Positions 56,395-64,000 of a stretch of 64,000 nucleotides of DNA are shown here, one piece after another. Below the pieces are notes generated by a model that was given only the letters and a program-made list of their open reading frames with translations, was not told the DNA's origin and ran no database searches. Positions within the stretch are counted from its first letter, which is position 1. Each line of letters opens with the position of its first letter. The stretch spans positions 72,704,458-72,768,457 of the forward strand of contig NW_020954576.1 of NCBI RefSeq assembly GCF_900497805.2, given 5' to 3'. The stretch is from Vombatus ursinus. Lineage: Eukaryota; Chordata; Mammalia; Diprotodontia; Vombatidae. Both the position numbers and the translations under genes were made by a program.

Positions 56395-56965
56395 TAAGAC
56401 TAGTTATAAAGATATGTAATTAAAATGAGAATGAATATAGTCCTCAAAGTCAGTGGGTGACCTAGGTCATGGGCATGCATGGCAGTAATATTACATGTCT
56501 CACTCCCAGCAAGGGGACTTATTCTACTTTATGAATACAATCGCAGACTCAGGAAAATCATTCCAGAAAAGCTAAATTTCTTGATGGGACTTCTAGGAAA
56601 AACTGTGAAATAAGCAACATTTCTTTTTGTTCCCTCTAGTTTCTATAAACATTGCCAATCTTCATGGGCCATATGCCTTTCTTTTGTATCTTGGCAGTCC
56701 GAGAATGCCAGTACAGCATAGATCCAAACATTTCTCTTCCCATTTCCTACATGGCTCTTCTCTTCGAGGTAAGAACTATCAAAGTTCACAGGCAAATGTC
56801 AACCAACAAGTTGGTGGTCATATAACATATTTGCACATTTCAGAAATAATGACAACCCAAAATATTTTTTTTTTAAATTGGTAATTCAGGTTCTGTATCA
56901 GGCCAGTGGGGTAAATATTCCGGGGATGGAAAAACCTTTAAATCATAACAAAGAAGTTACTTATA
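56395..56965. other. No supported gene; contains an exon-like stretch
   Basis: 56698-56768 on the plus strand is flanked by 'cttttgtatcttggcag' and gtaaga. Two of its frames are open, but no product is recognised. See findings. Confidence 0.4.
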
Positions 56966-56973
56966 TACTTGGC

Positions 56974-57221
56974 AGCTAGGTGGCACAGTAGAGTGCCGTT
57001 CCTGGAGTCAGGAAGACCCGAAATTCAAATGCGAATTCAGGCACTTAATATCTGTGTTATGACCCTGGACAAGTCAGTTAAGACTGTTTGCCTCAGTTTC
57101 CTAAACTGTAAAAATGAACTGGGAAGGAAATAGCAAGCTGCTCTAGTATTTTTGCCAAGAAAACACCAAATGAGGTCACGAAAAGTTGGACGTGACTGAA
57201 ACAACTGAACAACAACAACAA
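56974..57221 (+). repeat. Mar1-type SINE, full length
   Basis: 'ggcagctaggtggcacagta', 'gagtcaggaagacccgaaat', 'ctgtttgcctcagtttcct', 'agaaaacaccaaatgaggtc' and tail aacaacaacaac. Confidence 0.92.
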
Positions 57222-57224
57222 AGT

Positions 57225-58070
57225 GCCCATCCTGGACTCATTGATTTGAAGCGCAGATATTTTCTTCCTCAGTACTACCCAAATTCACTGCAAGCCGCTG
57301 GACCTTATGCCAAACATTTCTCAAAGAAGACTGAAATCTTTGCTCCCTTCTTCAGTTAAGTACAGAACTGGGTTCCCCCCCCCCAGCTTATCATCATTGA
57401 AAATTTCTTCATGACTCAGCATTAGGGTAATCTTTTAATACAATTTTCTTTATTTCTACTTGCCACCTGATGGCCAGAATTGTGTGTGTGTGTGTGTGTG
57501 TGTGTGGGTGATCAAAGTCTTGACAAGATCCTTTCCTTTATCATTGCCATCAAGGATCATAGAATCACAAAGAAGAAATGTTTTCTTTGTCTCCTTGATT
57601 TAGTATTGTTTCAAACCTTCCTTTCTTCCACAGAGATGCTTCTGCTTGATTGTTTTGATCCAAGTCAACGCTTTGCCCTCATTTCAAACCTCGAATTTTC
57701 CCCCAACAGTTTTTTAAAAAGTCCACTGAAGAACAAAGCTATGTTGGAGTCTAAAGCAGATCTAACCCTTTCCTTCAGGCAATGCTTATTCTCTAAGTAA
57801 GAATTTGTACAGGAAAAAGCTTCTGTTTGCTGTCAGAAATTTCAGAAAGTGAGATCAATGATTCTTTGGGATTTGGGGGACTAGCTGAAAAGTACAACTT
57901 CTCTACGCTATTAAGAAGCAATAGCATCCCTCTTGACTTCCCATCAGAAATAGAGCAAACCAAAAGGGAACCTAGAAAAGACTCAACTCCACTGAGCCCA
58001 TAGCATGGGGTGGCTATTTTGTTTCACTGAGCCAGGATTTTGCTATCTTTAGTGGACTATAAATGTGTAC
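57225..58070. other. No gene; mostly unique intron
   Basis: The open frame 57480-57800 starts inside the TG run and has no known domain. Confidence 0.4.
57481..57506. repeat. (TG)13 microsatellite
   Basis: Thirteen uninterrupted TG units. Confidence 0.95.
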
Positions 58071-58074
58071 TTAA

Positions 58075-58302
58075 AAACAGTCCCTGTTCTCAAAGAGTTC
58101 ACAATCTAGTGGGTGAGACACTATGCAAACAACTTTGTATAAACAATATATACAAAAGATAAATTAAAGATGATCTGAGAAAGAAGGCACTAGTATTAAG
58201 GGGGACTGAGAAAAGATTCTTGTACAAAGTGGGATTTTAACTGAGATTTGAAGAGAAATAGGAAAGGCAGGGGGTGGAGACATGGGAAGATTTTGAGTAC
58301 TG
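58075..58302 (-). repeat. L2 3' part
   Basis: 'gttctcaaagagttcacaat', 'gtgagacactatgcaaaca', 'gagaaagaaggcactagtat' and 'acaaagtgggattttaactg'. Confidence 0.85.
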
Positions 58303-58309
58303 TTCCAGT

Positions 58310-58995
58310 GACAGACTGTCTGCTTTCTTAAAATGAACCTAGGTTAATATGGAAAGGCTCATCACCTGTAAAGATGATGCATTCTTTGACTATGGAAATC
58401 CGTAACAAAGGAAAAATAAATAGCTTTCAGAATTTCATAGCACCCCCTACACTAACTCCTTCTTCTCTTACAGAGTAGAGTGGGAGAAGATGAATCTGAG
58501 GATGCTCATAATAACAGTTTTTGGATGATCTTTAAGAATTAACTTAACTGTTGGTATTTTAAACATGAAATCATTGTCCAATGATTAAGAAGTTCACTAT
58601 AAATAAAACTAAAAACAAAAGAAAACTGCAGCTAAATCAAAAGATGGTTCGCAGGTTCTTCTTAGTCAAATAAAGCAGCCAGAAAAGTTAATTTTTTCCC
58701 CCACATCCCAAGGTAACAAAACACCATTTCATGGAACACTTGGGTCATCTCACGTTAGAGTGCATATGATGAGTATTTTGTGGGAAAATTACTATGATTG
58801 TAAGTGGAGTTTATTTTACCAACATTTGTTGCAAAAGAAAAGTTAGAGAAATTCTACAAGGAATTTCACCAGATTAAATTAACACATATTATTACTCTGT
58901 TATTACAATGCAAATACTAGCATAGGACAAAATGGCAATATACACATATACACATGTATTCATATATATACATATATATGAAAATATGATTCAGA
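58310..58995. other. No gene; TA/CA microsatellite at its end
   Basis: 58940-58985 holds acatat units. The rest is unassigned. Confidence 0.45.
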
Positions 58996-58999
58996 ATGT

Positions 59000-59815
59000 C
59001 AAAATTAAAGAACTTAAAAGTTTACTGATGACACTGAAGTTTTACATCTTAATATATGAACATATTTCAAGAGAAGAGTTGTTGGGTATTAGATAGAACA
59101 AACACTAATTGCCATTACAAAAATAAAATTGATGATAATGTAAAAACAAGAAATAACTGTCTGGTGATGTGGGAAATATTTTTAAATAAGCTATCCATAT
59201 ACAGTCAGACTCAAATTTTAAAGCAAAGATTCAAAATAATGTCAAACTAGAAGAAAGACCATGAGAAGATATGGCATGCAATTAAAACAGGCCCTACTTG
59301 AGCTATTCAGGTGAACTACCAACATAAAAAAAAATGTGAAATGGAAAAAGAACAGATACTGCTGAGACATAATTTCTTAAGGAAGTTCAGCCAATGAAAG
59401 TCAATCACCACAAAAAAAGTAAAAAAAAAAGCCTGCAAACCATCTTAGCCAATAAACATGATCTCTTTGTGAAGCAGGCAGACATGGTAGTGAAGAGCAA
59501 CACTGGTTTAGCATCAAAACAAATTTGTAAAAATATTTTGAAAATGAATGATGGAAGATTATGAGTAGTATTTATTTGGAAAGAGTGAAAAAGAGTAGAA
59601 GAAAAAAGTTTATAAAACCTTGAAAAGAAACAATATTAATCCAAATCATCCCACATACTTAATCTGGGAATTTATGTTAAAATATTTTTATATTGAAGAT
59701 ATCAATAACTACTGACCCATATGTTTATTTTCTCTTAGCCACAAAATCTTTATGAGAATAAACTATTTGTGTATTGAGGGCATCCTTAATGAAATCATGA
59801 AAAGGAAATTATATT
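59000..59815 (+). repeat. LINE reverse-transcriptase fragment of a non-L1, non-L2 clade
   Basis: Around 59693-59758 the plus frame reads EDINNY, stop, PICLFSLSHKIFMRI. This is the RT motif '(K)EDINNYRPISLLSxxYKIFxRI' typical of RTE-like LINEs; the stop TGA stands where Arg (CGA) is expected, a CpG-decay change. Upstream, 59240-59600 is A-rich with Lys-rich frames and may be the region before the RT. Clade and left boundary uncertain. Confidence 0.55.
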
Positions 59816-59947
59816 GTATTTAAATTTATTTGACTTTGTTTGTAATCTGATGTATTTTTTTTTTTGCATTAAAAACATCATTCTGAGAAGGGGGCTATCA
59901 GCTTCACCAGACTGTCATGTCACAAAAAAAGTTAAAAACCCTCAATC
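59812..59947 (-). repeat. hAT-type MITE fragment
   Basis: 'aaaacatcattctgagaagg', 'gcttcaccagactgtcatgt' and 'cacaaaaaaagttaaaaacc' repeat the blocks of 21395-21580. Confidence 0.72.
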
Positions 59948-60084
59948 TAGAAAAAGGCTTCTATCACATTGAGTCAGCACTCCACAGAAGATTTTGGGGA
60001 GAAATATATGAAAGTATCATGCAAGATAAGGAGGCACTCTTACTATTGGGGTAAAACCATCAATGAAATCATAGATGATAATAA

Positions 60085-60512
60085 ATAACACACATAGAAC
60101 TTTATGGTTTCAAAATGCTTTATATCTTGTCTCATAATCTGCCCATGGTTGTACAACTTGTGTAGGCAAAATTTAAATCTAGGTCTCTCTTGGTTCCAGG
60201 TAAGTACTGTTTCTACTCTATTAGCGATATAAACTGAGGGAGATACAAAAAAGGAAAAGCTTTTGGAAGAGACTACAAATTAGCAACAATATTCAATGAT
60301 GCTTTAAAGCTTACAAAGTACTTTATTATGGTCTCATTTAATTCTCACAAACCCTGGACAGGAAGGTATTGTAGATATTAATAACTATTTCACTGTTGCG
60401 GAATTTAGTGACTTGTTCATGGTCACATATATACTACATGACAGAGGTAAATGCTGAACCCAACTTTCTCATGACTCCAGGTTCAGAACTCGTTTCACTG
60501 CATCTAGGTAAT
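60085..60512 (-). repeat. Two adjoining MIR SINEs
   Basis: 60085-60228: 'tggtttcaaaatgctttata' and 'aaatttaaatctaggtctct'. 60275-60512: 'gatgctttaaagcttacaaa', 'tctcatttaattctcacaa' and 'actttctcatgactccagg'. Confidence 0.75.
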
Positions 60513-61629
60513 AGAAGAGACATACACAAATAACTATGGTAACTAGGAACATGTTGTTGAATTAAATTGAATATAAGTGCATAAGAGAGGTAGAAGATGA
60601 AAAAGGGCTAACACCATGACATATGAGGATTGTTGGAAAAAAGTGGGGATGTAATGTAGTGTTGTTTGGTTTTTTAATTACTATTTATTTTTTAACATTC
60701 ATTAAAAAAATTGAGTTCCAATTTCTCTCCCTCCCTCCTGCCCCTCTCCCTGCAACTGACAAAGCAAGCAATATATCAACTATACATGTGAAATCATGCA
60801 AAACTTATTTCTGTAATAGATATATTGGGGAAAAAGAAGAAAAATAAAGAAAGTGAAAAAATCATGCTTCAATTTGCAATCAGAATTCATCAGTACCCTC
60901 TCTGGAGGTAGATAGCATTTTTCATCATGAGTTTTTTTTTCAGAATTGTCTTGGATAATTATATTAATCAGAGTAGCTAAGTTTTTCACAGTTGATCATT
61001 GTTACAATGTTGCTTTTACTGTGCACAATGTTCTCTTGGTTCTGCTCATTTCACTTTGCCTCAGTTCATGTAAGTCTTCCCAGATTTTTCTGAAATGATC
61101 TTTTCATCATTTGTTATAGCACAGTAGTATTCCATCAAAGTCATATACTACAGCTTGTTCAACCATTCCCCCAATTGATAGGCATCCCTTCAATTTCCAA
61201 TTCTTTGCCACCACAAAGAAAAGAGCTGCTACAAATATTTTTGTATATATAGGTCCTTTTCCTTCTCTTCGATCTCTTTGGACTACAGACCTAGCAGTGG
61301 TATTATGGGGTCAAAGGGCACATACAGTTTTATAACCTTATGGGCATAGTCCCAAATGATTCTTCAGAATGGTTGGACAAGTTTACAACTCCACTAACAG
61401 TGCATCAGTGTCTTGATTTTTCCACATCCCCTTCAGTATTTGTCATTTTGCCTTTCTGTCATGTTAACTAATCTGATAGATGTGAGGTGGTACTTTAGAG
61501 TTGTTTTAATTTGCATTTCTCTAACTAGTAGTTATTTAGAGCATTTTTATATGACTATAGAAAGCTTTAATTTCTTCTGAAAATTGCCTGTTCTTATTTG
61601 ACCACTTATCAACTGGGGGCTGGCTCTTT

Positions 61630-61636
<7 letters not shown>

Positions 61637-61660
<24 letters not shown>

Positions 61661-61662
61661 AA
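61637..61662. repeat. (TA)n run beside the gap
   Basis: About 12 TA units within the L1 ORF2 relic, close to the gap. Together with the gap it suggests a region that was hard to assemble. Confidence 0.9.
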
Positions 61663-61725
61663 TTTGACTTCATTCCCTATGTATTTGAGAAATGAGGTCT
61701 TTATCAGAGAAACTTGCTGTAAAAA

Positions 61726-61735
61726 NNNNNNNNNN
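61726..61735. other. Assembly gap (10 N)
   Basis: Ten N of probably arbitrary length. On the left is L1 ORF2 sequence about three quarters through; on the right is the end of ORF1. Most of ORF2 is therefore missing from the assembly here or deleted from the element. Confidence 0.98.
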
Positions 61736-61799
61736 AACTCTAACTATATAAAATCCTGTAAGTATATATAAGTACGTATATAAAATCCTGAAAGTCTGA

Positions 61800-62707
61800 C
61801 AATTCATTAAATGTCTATTTTTTCCCATTCAGGATTATGCTTAGCTTTGCTGGGTATGATATTTTTGGCTGTGACTCCAGTTCTTTTGCTCTTTGATATA
61901 TGGTGTTCCAAGACCTGTGGTCTTTTAGTGTCACCACTGCTAGGTCTTGTGTGATTCTAATGGTGGCACCCTTATATTTAAATCATTTTTGTTGTTGTTG
62001 TTGTTGTTGCTGTTACTTGTAATATTTTCTCCTTAAGCTGGGGGTTTCAGAATTTGACTAAGATATTCTTGTAGGTTTTCCTCATAGGATCTCTTTCAGG
62101 TGGTAATTGGTGGATTTTTTTTCTATTTCCACTTTCCCTTTTTATTCTAATACTTCAAGACATTTTTCCTTAATTATTTCTTGTATTATTGTATCAATAT
62201 TCTTTTTTTGATCATAACTTTTAGTTAGTCTGATATTCTTACGTTTTCTTTTCTTGATCTGTTCTCCAAATTGGTTGTTTTTCTTATGAGATGCTTCACA
62301 TTCTCTTCTATTTTTTCATTCTTTATAGTTTGTTTTATTATTTCTTGCTCTCTTTTAACTTTGCTGGCTTCCCTTTGCTCAATTCTACTTTTCAAAGAGT
62401 CAATTTCCTCCTTAAGATTCTGAATTTCCTTTTCTAATTGGTTGACTTTCTTTTTATAATTTTATTTTTCTTGGTTTGTTCTTTTTTAAAATTTTTTCTC
62501 AATCTCTCTCATTTGATTTTTAAAGTCTTTTTAAATTTCTTTTATGAATTCTTTTTGGGCAAATGACCACTTGACATTACTCTTTGGAGTAGGAGAGGCT
62601 TTTTTTTTTTTTTTTGCTTCAGTATTTTACTCTGAAGATGAGCTCCAATCTTCTCTATTGTCATAGTAACTTTCTATGATTGGATTATTTCTCCTTTGTC
62701 TGCTCAT
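61800..62707 (-). pseudogene. L1 ORF1 relic
   Basis: It starts MSRQRRNNPIIESYYDN. A Lys/Glu-rich coiled-coil region follows, then QLPPERDPMRKTYKNILVKF (the junction of the RRM and C-terminal domains) and KEKILQVT. A TTG microsatellite at 61990-62010 lies where the C-terminal domain should continue. Several stops and frame changes break it. Its length of about 0.9 kb fits an L1 ORF1. Confidence 0.8.
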
Positions 62708-62959
62708 TTTTTTAAATTTGTAGTAGTTTAGTTTTTGTAATCTTCTCTAGTCCTGGAGTTTGGGGGATATTGCCTCTGGCCTTGGATTCTCCTTCAGTTA
62801 TCCCCTCTGCCCTGGAATTGAAACCAAGAACTCCCTCTCCTGTAAGTGCCCACAACCAGCAGCATCCCTGCCTCACTGTTTCTGCACTCACCAGGAGTGT
62901 GCTGATTCCTTCTCCCTCTTGGTAGCACAGATGAATCTGTCATCCCTTATCAGTCCCTT

Positions 62960-64000
62960 AATTTGAAAACAATGAATATGTGATACACATAACTTGGTGA
63001 GAAATTAGTGAAATAATAATATAACATTGCTGTGTAAAAATAATAGTAATAACAATTTATACAAATATAAACCACTTTAAATCAATATGAAATTTGACAT
63101 AAATTAATCCTGTTAATTTATCCTAAACATAATGTTCAATTAAGCTTCTAAAATTAAAGGTGCATCATTATAGTAGAAGATACTACATTCCTCATGCTCT
63201 TCAAGCTGTGCATTGTTAGTAATTCTTTAGTGATAATGGTGTTACTAAGGAATCACACTTATGACTAAAAAATATGGTAGTGCAGTCCTATATATAGAAG
63301 AGGGGTAACAGAGGAGAGCCCAAATCCTGTAAATACTAGTCTCAGAGAAAGGCTTTCACTGAATTTTCACAAATTCTCTAATGAGGATTTATGAAAAGAC
63401 ATGGAAAATATTTCATAAAATGAAAATGGGTTGTGATCCAAACTAAGAAATACCCATATTGATTAGATCATGGACCCATTGATGAATTAAAGTATCTTGT
63501 AGTAAAAGGCCAGAAAAGTAAAATTCTTAATGCATTTTGACTCAATTTTTTGTTTTCAGTGTGAAGTTTATGGATAAAAGGAGCATACTGTGCAGAGGAA
63601 GTGATACAAGTGATTTCAAATTTAAATATTTTTCAAAAACACATTATTTCTGCAACCCATATATAACTAGAGAAGTTCTGTCTCAAAGATGTCATTATTT
63701 TTAGCTTGATATTGTTACTATCACCCACCTTGCTTTGAAAGAGAAACCAGTCATTTTCCATTTATTGTTTCTTTAAGGAAAAATACATTTTACATCATCT
63801 AGGATACATAACCATTACAGCTTAGTATTTGTAATAGCTGGAGGTTTATCTGAGCTGTGTCATTAGTGACTCTAGAATTTTGTTTAGTTTTTCTGAGGAC
63901 TGTTTAGTAGATCTCATATAACAAGTTCAAAGATTTCAGCTGAGATATCAGGAAAGACATGTTATTAGTATCTAAAGTGTGCTGACCTGCAGAAAAATGA
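62960..64000. other. No gene or clear repeat
   Basis: AT-rich, probably unique PLD5 intron to the window edge. Confidence 0.5.

Larger units (their letters stand above)
60663..62955 (-). mobile_element. L1 element with ORF1 and ORF2 end, interrupted by an assembly gap
   Basis: From right to left on the minus strand: a 5' UTR of about 250 bp, ORF1 from 62707, the gap, then the C-terminal third of ORF2 (61690 to about 60970) and a short 3' UTR ending in an A-rich tail near 60663. The ORF2 part shows 'ctttgccaccacaaagaaa', 'gtggtattatggggtcaaa' and 'actccactaacagtgcat', the antisense of the L1 ORF2 end. It belongs to a different subfamily from the half-L1. No clear target duplication was found. 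Confidence 0.82.
42114..64000 (-). other. PLD5: PLD5 intron upstream of the exon (partial)
   Basis: This is inferred intron between the recognised exon and the preceding coding exon, which is not in the window. It contains the repeats listed separately. I looked for a frame resembling the cytoplasmic N-terminal exon, which should end ...KDKLEH, and saw none, so the intron exceeds 21.8 kb. Confidence 0.75.

Noticed and set aside
1-64000. CRISPR arrays, operons, ribosome binding sites, bacterial-type terminators
   Set aside because: The window is vertebrate nuclear DNA. The only short regular repeats are microsatellites.

Overview
The window is a piece of a marsupial genome lying inside one large protein-coding gene. 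Two things point to a marsupial. First, there are many copies of tRNA-derived SINEs of the Mar1 and WSINE type, whose heads read ggcagctaggtggcacagtgg and which carry the body 'gagctggagaaggaaatggcaaac'. Second, there is a thick background of MIR/THER, L2, L3/CR1 and marsupial L1/half-L1 relics. I cannot tell an American from an Australian marsupial by eye.

The only coding exon I can support is 137 bp on the minus strand (41977-42113). It has a strong polypyrimidine tract and AG acceptor, and a GTAAGA donor. It encodes a cytoplasm-to-membrane-to-lumen segment that I recognise, from memory of the human protein, as the transmembrane exon of PLD5 (inactive phospholipase D family member 5). The rest of the window is therefore read as PLD5 intron: about 22 kb upstream of the exon (42114-64000) and about 42 kb downstream (1-41976). 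I looked for the neighbouring PLD5 exons and for other genes and found none.

Layout. 1-9300: MIRs, SINEs, a short L1 3' end with a target-site duplication, an L1 5'-UTR relic, an old antisense L1 ORF2 relic and an L2 relic. 9385-14990: a plus-strand L2 with recognisable reverse transcriptase, an L3/CR1 relic and an L1 ORF2 relic, each split by younger SINEs or MIRs. 16859-19711: a nearly full-length half-L1 (HAL1-type: 5' UTR, decayed ORF1, no ORF2, poly(A)) flanked by a perfect 15-bp duplication. 24270-27600: an L3/CR1 element carrying three later insertions. 28500-41600: a mosaic of L2, L3, MIR, hAT and SINE. 41977-42113: the PLD5 exon in a repeat-poor stretch. 43995-59945: L2 relics, SINEs, hAT fragments, a possible LTR fossil and a LINE reverse-transcriptase fragment of another clade. 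60663-62955: an L1 with ORF1 and the end of ORF2, interrupted by a 10-N assembly gap that probably hides most of ORF2.

No RNA gene, CRISPR array, operon or intact mobile-element protein is present. Repeat boundaries were set by eye, and most are good to about 10-30 bases. Exact ones are given where a target-site duplication fixes them. Family names come from recalled consensus sequences, not from a search. I found no new biological system. The most useful observations are the exon, the half-L1 with its target site, the gap inside the L1, the nested L3 locus, and the predominance of LINEs lying in the sense orientation of the host gene.
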